The notes below the pieces were generated by a model. It did not search any database. It was not told the origin of the DNA and saw nothing but the letters and a program-made list of their open reading frames with translations. A DNA stretch of 23,929 bases, taken from the NCBI GenBank assembly GCA_902494565.1, contig CABUTN010000032.1:1-23929 (forward strand). The letters are read 5' to 3'. The DNA is from an uncultured Collinsella sp. (GTDB lineage Bacteria > Actinomycetota > Coriobacteriia > Coriobacteriales > Coriobacteriaceae). This document shows, in pieces, positions 7,238 through 14,402 of the stretch. Made by a program: the position numbers and the translations under genes. Each line of letters starts with the position of its first letter. Positions within the stretch are counted from its first letter, which is position 1.

Positions 7238-8581
7238 ATGTTCGATAAAGTGCTCATCGCCAATCGCGGCGAGGTCGCGGTCCGTGTTATCCGCGCGTGC
7301 CGCGACATGGGCATCAAGACCGTCGCCGTCTACTCCACGGCCGATGCGGACGCGCTGCACGTGCAGCTCGCCGATGAGGCCTACTGCATCGGCGGCCCGC
7401 GTCTTGCCGAGAGCTACCTCAACGATGATGCCGTGCTCACCTGTGCCGTCAGGTCGGGCGCAAAGGCAATCCATCCCGGCTATGGCTTCTTTTCCGAAAA
7501 GGCGAGCTTTGTGCGCGATTGCGACAAGTACGGTCTGGCGTTTGTCGGTCCTTCGGCCGAGGTTATCGACCGTATGGGCGACAAAGATGCGGCGCGCCGA
7601 ACGGCTGCCGCTGCGGGCGTGCCCATCGTGCCGGGCTGCGATTTGCTCAAAAGCCCCGAGGAGGCGACGGCAGAGGCCGAGCGCATCGGCTGCCCGGTGC
7701 TCATCAAGGCTCGTGCGGGCGGTGGCGGCCGTGGCATTCGCAAGGTAGAGCGCGTGGAAGATGCGGCGAAGGCCTTCATCGAGGCGCGTGCCGAGGGCGA
7801 GGCCGTTTTTGGCGACGGTGAGTGCTACATGGAAAAGTTCGTGGCGCCGGCGCATCACGTTGAGGTGCAGATTATGGCCGACAAACAGGGCCATGTGTTT
7901 TCGCTCGGCGAGCGCGAGTGCTCGGTGCAGCGCCGCAACCAAAAGCTGGTCGAGGAGAGTCCCGCACCGTGTCTTGACGGGCACGACGAGATTCGTGCAC
8001 GCATGCACAAGGCTGCGCGCGATTTGGCTCGTGCCGTCGGCTACGAAGGAGCCGGTACCATCGAGTTTTTGTACTCGGACGACGGCAATTTCTACTTTAT
8101 GGAAATGAACACGCGCCTACAGGTGGAACATCCGGTCACGGAGTTTGTGACCGATACCGATCTGGTCAAGTGGCAGCTGCGCGTGGCTGCCGGCCAGCCC
8201 TTGCCGTTTGAGCAGGAGGACGTACCGGTCCGCAACCATGCCATGGAATGCCGCATCAATGCCGAGACGCCGGACTTCCTTCCGTCGTGCGGAACGATCA
8301 CCACGCTGCGTGTACCGGGCGGTCCGCGCGTGCGCTGGGACTCGGCCATGTTTACCGGTGCTGCCGTTCCGCCGTACTACGACTCCATGCTCGGCAAGCT
8401 CATCGTGTGCGCACCTACGCGCGACGGCGCCATTCGCAAGATGCGCTCGGCCCTGGGCGAGCTCGTGATTGAGGGCGTGAGCGAAAACAGTGAGCTTCAG
8501 CTCGACGTGCTGGCAAACGACGAGTTCTTGTCGGGCATGTATCACACCGATCTGATGGGGCATCTCTATGCTGATGAATAG
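7238..8581 (+). CDS. accC: Biotin carboxylase subunit of acetyl-CoA carboxylase
   Basis: AccC carboxylates the biotin on AccB using ATP and bicarbonate. The 447-residue protein has the N-terminal VLIANRGEVAVR (5-16), the ATP-grasp glycine loop AGGGGRG (160-166), SVQRRNQK (229-236), and EMNTRLQVEHPVTE with catalytic-type Arg293. Length is standard. ATG 7238 is chosen because the product then begins MFDKVLIANRGE, with AAGGAAGG just upstream. A longer in-frame frame reaching into fabZ gives a non-family extension. The 3' end overlaps accD by 14 bases, suggesting translational coupling of the two half-reactions. Confidence 0.96.
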   Translation: MFDKVLIANRGEVAVRVIRACRDMGIKTVAVYSTADADALHVQLADEAYCIGGPRLAESYLNDDAVLTCAVRSGAKAIHPGYGFFSEKASFVRDCDKYGLAFVGPSAEVIDRMGDKDAARRTAAAAGVPIVPGCDLLKSPEEATAEAERIGCPVLIKARAGGGGRGIRKVERVEDAAKAFIEARAEGEAVFGDGECYMEKFVAPAHHVEVQIMADKQGHVFSLGERECSVQRRNQKLVEESPAPCLDGHDEIRARMHKAARDLARAVGYEGAGTIEFLYSDDGNFYFMEMNTRLQVEHPVTEFVTDTDLVKWQLRVAAGQPLPFEQEDVPVRNHAMECRINAETPDFLPSCGTITTLRVPGGPRVRWDSAMFTGAAVPPYYDSMLGKLIVCAPTRDGAIRKMRSALGELVIEGVSENSELQLDVLANDEFLSGMYHTDLMGHLYADE

Positions 8582-9491
8582 AAAAGCGAAGACGGTCAAT
8601 GTCCTTGAGGGGCCGATAACCGAGTCGTGTGCCGAGTTTCCCGCGCGTCACGTGTTTATCAAGTGCCCGGAGTGCCGCCGCGTGATCGATGAGGCGCGTC
8701 TGCGCGACAACCTCGAGGTCTGCCCTCGTTGCGGTAAGCACTTTCGTGTGAGCGGTCGCGCGCGCCTGCGCATGACGGTCGACGCGGGAACATTTGAGGA
8801 ATGGGATGCCAATCTGGCATCGGAGGATTTCCTCTCGTTTCCCGGCTATGCCGATAAGCTTAAGGCCGCTGGTGAGCGCTCAGGCGAGCACGATGCCGTC
8901 GTGTGCGGCAGGGGCAAGGTCTGCGGCTGCGATACCGCGGTCTTCTTTATGGACGCCAGCTTTATGATGGGCTCGATGGGCTCCGTGGTGGGCGAGAAGA
9001 TCTGTCGCGTCTTTGAGCGCGCGGCCGAGCTGGGGCTGCCGGTTGTTGGCTTTACCGTGTCGGGCGGCGCCCGCATGCAAGAGGGCGTGACTTCGCTCAT
9101 GCAGATGGCCAAGATCTCTGCAGCCGTTAGGCGGCATAGCGAGGCAGGCGGTCTGTACATCACGGTGCTCACCGATCCCACGACCGGCGGCGTGACTGCG
9201 AGCTTTGCCATGGAGGGCGACATCATCTTGGCCGAGCCCGATGCCCTGACGGGCGTTTGCCGGCCCGCGCGTGATCGAGCAGAACATGCACAAGCGCCTG
9301 CCCAAGGGATTCCAGCGCTCCGAGTTTTTGCTGGAGCACGGCTTTTGCGATGCGGTCGTTCCGCGTGGCGAGATCGCGCTTGCGGTGGGCGAGCTGCTGG
9401 CGTTGCACGAGGGGCACGCGCCTGGCCTGGGCGCGCCGCACGAGATCGTGCATACGGGTCGCCGCGGCAAAAAGCTGGGACATCTGTTTAA
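8568..9491 (+). CDS. accD: AccD-like carboxyltransferase beta part, followed by an out-of-frame tail
   Basis: The first 229 codons encode the beta subunit. There is an N-terminal C4 zinc finger with Cys33, Cys36, Cys52 and Cys55 (CPEC...CPRC), then the crotonase-fold carboxyltransferase domain with DASFMMGSMGSVVGEK, VSGGARMQEG and DPTTGGVTASFAM. After the frame break near 9255 the same frame runs on to a stop at 9489-9491, adding about 78 residues rich in Arg, Ala and Gly. These resemble no family and are almost certainly an artefact of the shift. ATG 8568 lies inside the accC 3' end with GGGG seven bases upstream. ATG 8574 is an alternative. Confidence 0.75.
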   Translation: MLMNRKAKTVNVLEGPITESCAEFPARHVFIKCPECRRVIDEARLRDNLEVCPRCGKHFRVSGRARLRMTVDAGTFEEWDANLASEDFLSFPGYADKLKAAGERSGEHDAVVCGRGKVCGCDTAVFFMDASFMMGSMGSVVGEKICRVFERAAELGLPVVGFTVSGGARMQEGVTSLMQMAKISAAVRRHSEAGGLYITVLTDPTTGGVTASFAMEGDIILAEPDALTGVCRPARDRAEHAQAPAQGIPALRVFAGARLLRCGRSAWRDRACGGRAAGVARGARAWPGRAARDRAYGSPRQKAGTSV

Positions 9492-10293
9492 GCGCACGCC
9501 CGCACCAAAGACGGCGCTCGAGATTGTCAAGCAGACCCGCTCGGCAGACCGTGCCACGGCGGGCGAGATGATCTTGCTGGGGCTGGATGGATTTGTGGAG
9601 CTGCATGGCGACCGTTATTTTGGCGACGATGCCGCCGTGGTGGGTGGTATTGGCTGGAAAGACGGACGCCCCGTGACGGTTATCGCCATCGAGCGCGGCA
9701 CCACGACCAAGGAGCGCATGCACCGCAACTTTGGTATGGCGCATCCCGAGGGCTACCGCAAAGCACGGCGTCTGATGCGTCAAGCCGAAAAGTTTGGTCG
9801 TCCGGTGCTGTGTCTGGTCGATACTTCGGGCGCGTTTTGCGGCATTGGTGCCGAGGAGCGCGGCCAGGGCGAGGCGATCGCCCAAAACCTCATGGAGATG
9901 AGCGGTCTTAAGACGCCGGTCGTATCCGTGGTGACGGGGGAGGGCGGCTCCGGCGGCGCGCTGGCGCTGTCTGTTGCCGACCGCATTCTTATGCTCTCGA
10001 GCTCTGCCTATTCGGTGGTAAGCCCCGAGGCCTGCGCATCGATCCTGTGGAAGGACACCGATCGCGCAGAGGAGGCCGCTGAGGCGTTGAAGCTCACGGC
10101 CCCCGACCTGCTATCGCTGGGCATTATCGATGGCATCGTTAAAGACGAAGGGTTGTCGCACGAGGAGATCGCCGACGCCGTGATGTCCGCAGCGTTCGCG
10201 GCTTTCGACAAGCTGGGTGCGCTCGATGCCGATGAGCTCACCAATCTTCGCTATGAAAAATACCGAGCGATCGGTCAGTATCGCGCAATGTGA
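9271..10293 (+). CDS. accA: End of AccD plus AccA-like carboxyltransferase alpha part
   Basis: In this frame the meaningful sequence begins at 9256, directly after the frame break, and has no start codon with a ribosome binding site. The GTG at 9271 is an internal valine of the fused protein. The first ~60 residues finish the beta subunit (VIEQNMHKRLPKGFQRSEF). A linker follows, then the alpha domain with FVELHGDRYFGDD, GTTTKERMHRNFGM, PEGYRKARRLM, DTSGAFCG, and the oxyanion region GEGGSGGALALSVADRI. The end is a conventional alpha C-terminus. A separately translated alpha protein looks unlikely. It makes sense as the second half of a beta-alpha fusion. Confidence 0.75.
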   Translation: MIEQNMHKRLPKGFQRSEFLLEHGFCDAVVPRGEIALAVGELLALHEGHAPGLGAPHEIVHTGRRGKKLGHLFKRTPAPKTALEIVKQTRSADRATAGEMILLGLDGFVELHGDRYFGDDAAVVGGIGWKDGRPVTVIAIERGTTTKERMHRNFGMAHPEGYRKARRLMRQAEKFGRPVLCLVDTSGAFCGIGAEERGQGEAIAQNLMEMSGLKTPVVSVVTGEGGSGGALALSVADRILMLSSSAYSVVSPEACASILWKDTDRAEEAAEALKLTAPDLLSLGIIDGIVKDEGLSHEEIADAVMSAAFAAFDKLGALDADELTNLRYEKYRAIGQYRAM

Positions 10294-10303
10294 CAAAGTG
10301 TCC

Positions 10304-10337
10304 AAGGCCGTGGCTCATGTGGTCTGCGGCCTTTTTG
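10304..10337 (+). terminator. Rho-independent terminator of the fatty acid operon
   Basis: A 7-bp stem AAGGCCG/CGGCCTT (10304-10310 with 10327-10333) encloses a 16-base loop and runs into TTTTT at 10332-10336. It lies 11 bases after the accDA stop, where the long plus-strand operon should end. Confidence 0.75.
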
Positions 10338-10341
10338 TATC

Positions 10342-10368
10342 TTGTGGATAAAGTGGCTACACTACAAT
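10342..10368 (+). promoter_or_regulatory. Possible promoter of the CDF exporter / phosphatase unit
   Basis: TACAAT at 10363-10368 matches the sigma-70 -10 box at five of six positions. A weak -35, TTGTGG at 10342-10347, lies 15 bp upstream, which is shorter than ideal. It falls right after the operon terminator and 50 bases before the next start codon, where a promoter is needed. Confidence 0.4.
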
Positions 10369-10417
10369 CCGGTTACGCAATGGATCTATATGGATAACGC
10401 CATGGGGGCTGATAAAG

Positions 10418-11572
10418 ATGGTCGAATGGATTGTTCGTCGTGCGCAGGGTGACCGTGCGCGCGTGGGTACGCTGACGGGCATGGTGTGCATTCTCGCCAA
10501 TGTGGCACTTTGCGCTGCGAAAGGTGCTATCGGAGTGGTGTCAGGCTCGGTTTCGATCGTAGCGGACGCCATGAACAACCTTTCCGATGCCAGTTCGAAC
10601 ATCGTGAGCGTTTTGGGCTTTAAGCTGGCGAGCAAGCCCGCCGACCCCGAGCATCCTTACGGCCATGGTCGTTACGAGTATCTTTCGGGTCTGGTCGTGG
10701 CGGCCCTCGTACTGCTTATCGGCGTTGAGCTCGTTAAGTCCTCGGCAGAGAGAATTATCCATCCCGAACCCGTCGAGTTCTCGCTTGCCCTGGTTGCGGT
10801 TCTTGTGCTGTCGATGGTCGTAAAGCTGTGGATGGCGGCGCTTAACCAAAAGCTCGGCGACCGCATTGAGTCCGAAACGCTGCACGCGACCGCGCAGGAC
10901 TCTAAAAACGACGTCCTTGCCACGGGTGCCGTATTGATCTGTGCAATTGTTTCGCAGGTGACGCATGTAAATCTTGATGCTTGGGTTGGACTTGCCGTTG
11001 GCGCCTATATTGGCTGGAGCGGGTTTGATCTGATTCGTGATACGGTGAGTCCGCTGTTGGGCCAGGCTCCCGATCCAAAACTGGTCAAGCACATCCGGGA
11101 CAAGATCATGAGCTACCCGGGTGTTTTGGGCGTTCACGACTTAATGGTCCATGACTACGGCCCGGGCAGGAAGTTCGCAAGCGCTCATGCCGAGATGGCG
11201 GCCGAAGCCGATCCGCTGGAGAGTCATGACACGCTCGACAACATTGAGCAGGCGTTTAGGAAAGATGACGGCATGATCGTCACGCTTCATTACGACCCCA
11301 TCGTGACCGACGATCCAAAGGTGGCAGATATGCGCCTCCGCATCAACGCGATGGCCAAACAGATCGACGGCCGTATTTCGATCCACGACCTGCGCTGCGT
11401 GCCGGGCCCTACGCACACTAACGTGATTTTTGACTGCGTGCGTCCTTCGGATTTAACGATGGGCGCCGATGACCTTAGGCGCACGCTGGCGCAGCAGGTG
11501 GAGTCCGAATATCCCAAGTCGATAGCCAAGATTACGGTCGATGAAGACTACGTCGGCGCGGCACGCGAGTAG
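10418..11572 (+). CDS. Cation diffusion facilitator (CDF) exporter, manganese-type
   Basis: This 384-residue membrane protein should export a divalent metal in exchange for protons. Hydrophobic segments near 17-45, 90-107, 121-141, 165-182 and 188-206 fit a CDF fold. The transport site reads N53xxxD57 (DAMNNLSD) in TM2 and D161xxxD165 (QDSKND) in TM5. That combination is typical of the Mn-CDF group (MntE-like) rather than Zn-CDFs, which carry HxxxD. HPYGHGRYE at 79-87 is another family mark. The cytoplasmic C-terminal domain (from about 215) is longer than the usual ~80 residues and contains a second part around 300-384. The ribosome binding site is weak (GGGGG at 10404-10408). The gene is probably co-transcribed with the phosphatase 39 bases downstream. 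Metal choice is inference. Confidence 0.87.
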   Translation: MVEWIVRRAQGDRARVGTLTGMVCILANVALCAAKGAIGVVSGSVSIVADAMNNLSDASSNIVSVLGFKLASKPADPEHPYGHGRYEYLSGLVVAALVLLIGVELVKSSAERIIHPEPVEFSLALVAVLVLSMVVKLWMAALNQKLGDRIESETLHATAQDSKNDVLATGAVLICAIVSQVTHVNLDAWVGLAVGAYIGWSGFDLIRDTVSPLLGQAPDPKLVKHIRDKIMSYPGVLGVHDLMVHDYGPGRKFASAHAEMAAEADPLESHDTLDNIEQAFRKDDGMIVTLHYDPIVTDDPKVADMRLRINAMAKQIDGRISIHDLRCVPGPTHTNVIFDCVRPSDLTMGADDLRRTLAQQVESEYPKSIAKITVDEDYVGAARE

Positions 11573-11611
11573 GGCTGTATCGCTAGGGCCATTCGCGCAA
11601 AAGGGGAGACC

Positions 11612-12232
11612 ATGAAGAAACTGTATCTGCTCCGTCACGGTCAGACGGAGTTCAATGTCAAAAAGCTCGTCCAGGGCCGCTGCGATTCACCGCTAACGGA
11701 CTTGGGCCGTCAGCAGGCCGCAAAGGCCGCCGCATGGCTTAAAGCCCGCGACGTCACCCCCGACAAGGTAGTCTCGTCTCCTTTAAGCCGAGCCATGGCC
11801 ACGGCTCGGCTCGTCGCAGGCGAGCTCCTCGGCCCGGACGCCGCCGTCGAGCCCTGCGAAGGCATCATCGAACGCTGCTATGGCTCCTTTGAAGGGGGCC
11901 CGCACGACGCACTGCCTACCGACGTCTGGGATCCGGGCGAGGACTTAATCCCCTTCGGAGGGGAGGGAAGTCAGGCGCTGCAAGAGCGTATGGTAAGCAC
12001 GCTCGCTAATCTCATGAGCGCCGATGATGTTGAAACCGTCCTGGCAGTAAGCCACGGCAGCGCCAGCCGCCAATTCATCAAAGCCGCCGCCCCAGAGGGC
12101 TTCGAACTCCCAGCAAAGCTCCCCAACTGCGCCATCATGATCTTTGATTTTGAGGATTCGCAAGAAGAATGCGACACGTCCCAATGTAAGTTCACCTTGC
12201 AGCAGATCATCGATCCTCAACAAAGTCTTTAG
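11612..12232 (+). CDS. Histidine phosphatase family protein (phosphoglycerate mutase-like)
   Basis: This 206-residue cytoplasmic protein belongs to the branch-1 histidine phosphatase superfamily. The phospho-acceptor is His9 in LRHGQTEFN, with Arg8, Arg60 (SSPLSRAMATA), a likely proton donor Glu87 in GIIERCYGSFEG, and the second active-site histidine His148 in SHGSASRQF. The substrate cannot be read from sequence. Broad-specificity sugar phosphatases share this layout. The start follows AAGGGGAG. The C-terminal tail FTLQQIIDPQQSL is notable because a decayed copy of the last ~75 codons, plus the downstream DNA, recurs at 23630-23826. Confidence 0.88.
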   Translation: MKKLYLLRHGQTEFNVKKLVQGRCDSPLTDLGRQQAAKAAAWLKARDVTPDKVVSSPLSRAMATARLVAGELLGPDAAVEPCEGIIERCYGSFEGGPHDALPTDVWDPGEDLIPFGGEGSQALQERMVSTLANLMSADDVETVLAVSHGSASRQFIKAAAPEGFELPAKLPNCAIMIFDFEDSQEECDTSQCKFTLQQIIDPQQSL

Positions 12233-12281
12233 CCTGAGCGAGCAGAGTTAAGCAGGCATCAACGTGTCGTCTCCCGAGCTT
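12218..12281. repeat. 64-bp perfect direct repeat, left copy
   Basis: This block is identical, base for base, to 23763-23826. It covers the last codons of the histidine phosphatase (QQSL and stop), the 31-base gap, and the first six codons of the SIS-domain fragment. Upstream, similarity to the right copy continues at a lower level back to 12011. Downstream it stops abruptly. The two copies lie 11,545 bases apart in direct orientation. Confidence 0.95.
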
Positions 12282-12491
12282 TGGCTTGACACGCTGAACA
12301 TCTACAAGGATAACCTTGAGGCCGTCGAGGCGTTCCTGGCCGACGCCCGCGCCATGGGCGACGGTCGCCTCAATGTGGTGCTCACCGGTGCCGGCACCTC
12401 CGATTACGTGGGTGAGGTTGTCGTCCTCAACCCCGACCTATCCCTCGTCGAGACCTATCTCGGTGGCGAGAGCGTCTACACTGAGAAGTAG
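12264..12491 (+). pseudogene. Truncated SIS-domain sugar isomerase fragment (AgaS-like)
   Basis: A GTG-started frame of 75 codons has an N-terminal half resembling the start of AgaS-type aldose/ketose isomerases: LWLDTLNIYKDN followed by VVLTGAGTSDYVGE, the first SIS sugar-phosphate loop. Intact family members exceed 350 residues. Here the frame switches after about residue 51 to VVVLNPDLSLVETYLGG and stops, as if a large internal segment was deleted. No good ribosome binding site precedes it, and a terminator follows 35 bases later. AgaS acts in galactosamine catabolism, which matches the neighbouring DeoR regulators and mannose-family PTS. The family call rests on the short SIS motif. Confidence 0.55.
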
Positions 12492-12526
12492 CTGCTGACC
12501 TATTTGCGATTTGATGCGAATAATGA

Positions 12527-12560
12527 GACCCCGATTCGGCTTTATCGAATCGGGGTCTTT
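12527..12560 (+). terminator. Strong, possibly bidirectional terminator
   Basis: A perfect 12-bp stem GACCCCGATTCG/CGAATCGGGGTC (12527-12538 with 12546-12557) has a 7-base loop and TTT following. It lies between the plus-strand fragment ending at 12491 and the minus-strand regulator ending at 12591, so it can serve both converging transcripts. The minus-strand exit reads TCATTATT, a weaker U-tract. Confidence 0.8.
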
Positions 12561-12590
12561 GCTGTGGTGTCCAGCTAAATCAAAACAGGC

Positions 12591-13352
12591 CTATTCTGCG
12601 ACGATGATGCGAGTTGATTCGAGAACCATGGAACGCTGTTTGTCGTTGACATTTGCATCGGTGATGAGTGCGTCCATTTGATCGAGATTGAAGAAGCCGA
12701 AGAAGTCCATCTGTCCGATCTTGCTTGAATCGCAGACAAGGTAACGCTTGGCGGCGCGATCGCAAGCGAGCGCCTGTAAGCGTCCTTCCTCAAGGTTAGA
12801 ACAGGAGATGGATTGGGCGAGTACGCCGTTGGTGCCGATAAAGCAAGTGTCGATACCGAGCGGGGCGAGAGCATCTTCGGCGATGGGCCCGACGAAAGAA
12901 CCCGATCGTTTGCGATACTGTCCTCCCAGGGCCCAGATCTCCACATCGTTACGCGTCTGGAGCATGTTCAGCACGATGATGCTGTTTGTGATGACGCGCA
13001 GCCGCATGCGCGGCAGCGCACGGGCGATGAGAGCGCAAGTCGAACCGGGTCCGAGGAAGATGGTGTCGCGCTCTCTGATGAGGTTGACAGCGGTGCGTGC
13101 GATATGCTCTTTTTCAGGGGAGCGGATTGAGAGCTTTTCAAAAAACGGGACCTCTTCGGCAATGGGGGAGCCGCTTGAAAGTCGGATGCCACCGTACTCG
13201 CGGATGACGCCAGCGCGTCGCGAGAGCTCATCGAAGTCTCTTCGAGCGGTCATTTCAGATATACCAAAGATTGTTGCGGCTTGGGCAACAGTGACCATTC
13301 CGCGCTGAGCGCACAGCTCAAGTAATTGTTCGTGACGTTCGGGTTTAAGCAT
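12591..13352 (-). CDS. DeoR/GlpR-family transcriptional regulator (second gene of tandem pair)
   Basis: This 253-residue protein has an N-terminal DeoR winged helix (about 5-57, with ISEMTARRDFDEL as recognition region and a YGG turn at 53-55). The C-terminal DeoRC domain senses a sugar phosphate (DTIFLGPGST at 96-105, ITNSIIVLN, GTNGV). Such proteins are usually repressors released by a phosphorylated sugar. The start is 15 bases after the stop of the upstream regulator gene, with no clear Shine-Dalgarno, so it is probably translated by coupling. It is paralogous to its neighbour but clearly diverged. A likely target is the PTS/sulfatase operon or the lost sugar catabolism genes to its left. 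Confidence 0.9.
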   Translation of the reverse strand: MLKPERHEQLLELCAQRGMVTVAQAATIFGISEMTARRDFDELSRRAGVIREYGGIRLSSGSPIAEEVPFFEKLSIRSPEKEHIARTAVNLIRERDTIFLGPGSTCALIARALPRMRLRVITNSIIVLNMLQTRNDVEIWALGGQYRKRSGSFVGPIAEDALAPLGIDTCFIGTNGVLAQSISCSNLEEGRLQALACDRAAKRYLVCDSSKIGQMDFFGFFNLDQMDALITDANVNDKQRSMVLESTRIIVAE

Positions 13353-13367
13353 GGCTTGCCAATTGGA

Positions 13368-14132
13368 TTATGCGGTAATGACGGAGGTATAGGCGCGGAG
13401 GGCCTCGATGGTCCGGGGGTCTGCGTCCTCGTTAATGAATGCCGCGGTCATATCCTCCAGTGTGGTGAAAAGGCAGAAGTCGCGCCTTCCGACTTTTTCA
13501 GCATCTACAACAAGATAACGCTCCTGAGCTCGAGAAAGAGCGTCTGAGAGGACCATGGCTGCATCGGGACGAGAGCCAAAGACCTCGTTTCCAAAAATAC
13601 CGGTTGCCGAGACGTAGGCCTTGGGAGCGGATAGACCGTAGGGGCCGCGGCCGTTGTATGGCATGGTGAAAACTCGCGTGTCGTGACGCATCATGCCACC
13701 AACAAAGAATAGATCTATATGTGGATTGTCGGCTAGCAGGTTCAGCACGGGAAGACTGTTGGTGACGACGCGTATGTCCTCCTGGGGCAAATACGAACAC
13801 ATGAGCTCGAGAGTGGAGCCTCCACCGAGAAAGATCGTATCGCCGGCTGAGACGGTTTGGGCGGCGGCTATAGCAGCGGCACGTTTCTGATCAACTTGAA
13901 AACGACGTTTCTCCTCATGCGGGGTCAAACGTGAAAGGGCTGTTCCGTGGGCGGAGTGTGGAAGCTGAGCCCCTCCGTGTACGCGCACAAGAAGGCCCTT
14001 GTCGGCAAGCTCGGCCAGGTCACGCCTGATGGTCATATCCGAAACAGATAGGGTATTAGATATCTCGTTTACCGATACCGAATGATGTTGATCGAGCAAG
14101 TCGAGAATGGCCTGCTGGCGTTCGGATTTCAT
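13368..14132 (-). CDS. DeoR/GlpR-family transcriptional regulator (first gene of tandem pair)
   Basis: The 254-residue product begins MKSERQQAILDLL. The DeoR winged helix is at 4-54 (VSDMTIRRDLAELADKG, HGG at 52-54), followed by a DeoRC effector domain with DTIFLGGGST at 98-107 and VVTNSLPVLN. I chose the start at 14132 because AGGGAG lies nine bases upstream. The in-frame ATG at 14150 lacks a ribosome binding site. The gene is divergent from the PTS operon across a 270-bp region containing TAAACGAACA twice, once within its own predicted promoter and once at the head of the tandem repeat before the EIIA gene. Autoregulation plus control of the PTS operon is a reasonable inference. Confidence 0.91.
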   Translation of the reverse strand: MKSERQQAILDLLDQHHSVSVNEISNTLSVSDMTIRRDLAELADKGLLVRVHGGAQLPHSAHGTALSRLTPHEEKRRFQVDQKRAAAIAAAQTVSAGDTIFLGGGSTLELMCSYLPQEDIRVVTNSLPVLNLLADNPHIDLFFVGGMMRHDTRVFTMPYNGRGPYGLSAPKAYVSATGIFGNEVFGSRPDAAMVLSDALSRAQERYLVVDAEKVGRRDFCLFTTLEDMTAAFINEDADPRTIEALRAYTSVITA

Positions 14133-14170
14133 GAGTGCCGACTCCCTCATCGAGCGTTTGTTCTTATTTC

Positions 14171-14200
14171 AATGTAAACGAACAACATAAATAAACGCAA
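14171..14200 (-). promoter_or_regulatory. Candidate promoter of the DeoR pair with embedded operator half-sites
   Basis: On the minus strand TTGCGT (14195-14200) and TACATT (14171-14176) are separated by 18 bp, 39 bases from the start codon. The 10-mer TAAACGAACA at 14175-14184 overlaps the -10 and is repeated exactly at 14321-14330. A shorter TAAACG lies at 14192-14197. ACGAAC resembles half of the GlpR-type DeoR operator. The -35 match is poor, so the promoter call is tentative. Confidence 0.4.
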
Positions 14201-14322
14201 ACCGTTCACGAAGGCACATTACCTTTCACCGGTCAAAACATAACGCTCACGGAAAAAACCATCAAATAGGAGGTAAATAGAGCTCATTCCAAAAATCATC
14301 TCTTGACCAATAAACAAATATA

Positions 14323-14376
14323 AACGAACAGAACGAACAGAACGAACAGAACGAACAGAACGAACAGAACGAAGAG
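14323..14376. repeat. Tandem array of six 9-bp units upstream of the PTS operon
   Basis: Five perfect copies of AACGAACAG (14323-14367) and a sixth with one change (AACGAAGAG, 14368-14376) run head to tail and end 26 bases before the EIIA start codon. The unit contains AACGAAC, which resembles a DeoR/GlpR-family half-site and occurs again in the divergent regulator promoter. The array could be a multi-site operator, a length-variable spacer, or both. A consensus AGGAGGT at 14268-14274, with no start codon in reach, lies between the two regulatory regions. No clear sigma-70 promoter was found for the PTS operon. TTGACC at 14303-14308 is a possible -35. Confidence 0.9.
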
Positions 14377-14402
14377 AATTAATAAGTATGAAAGGACAGA
14401 AG

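Larger units (their letters stand above)
8568..10293 (+). pseudogene. accDA: Fused acetyl-CoA carboxylase carboxyltransferase beta-alpha gene (accDA) with a frameshift
   Basis: The two carboxyltransferase subunits, normally separate, are encoded here as one continuous beta-then-alpha gene of about 574 residues. The reading frame breaks near 9252-9255. Frame 1 ends in a recognisable AEPDALTG. The expected continuation FAGPRVIEQN is present but one base out of register, beginning at TTT 9256-9258. A single extra base (G9255 is the simplest choice) explains this. Removing it restores an uninterrupted protein from 8568 to the TGA at 10291-10293. Because the enzyme is normally essential for fatty acid synthesis, a sequencing or assembly error is the simplest cause. 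A real mutation or recoding is possible. The two parts are described separately below. Confidence 0.85.

Noticed and set aside
9271..10293. Independent accA gene starting at GTG 9271
   Set aside because: The first ~60 residues are the end of AccD and there is no ribosome binding site, so this is the second half of a fused gene rather than a separate one.
12218..12281. Integrase attachment site (att)
   Set aside because: The repeat pair resembles flanking att sites, but it does not lie at a tRNA gene and no integrase or excisionase is encoded between the copies. Homologous duplication explains it better.
14268..14274. Consensus Shine-Dalgarno AGGAGGT suggesting a small gene before the PTS
   Set aside because: No ATG, GTG or TTG lies at usable distance and the only following frame closes within a few codons.
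14323..14376. CRISPR-like repeat
   Set aside because: Units are 9 bp with no spacers and no cas genes nearby, so this is a simple tandem repeat.
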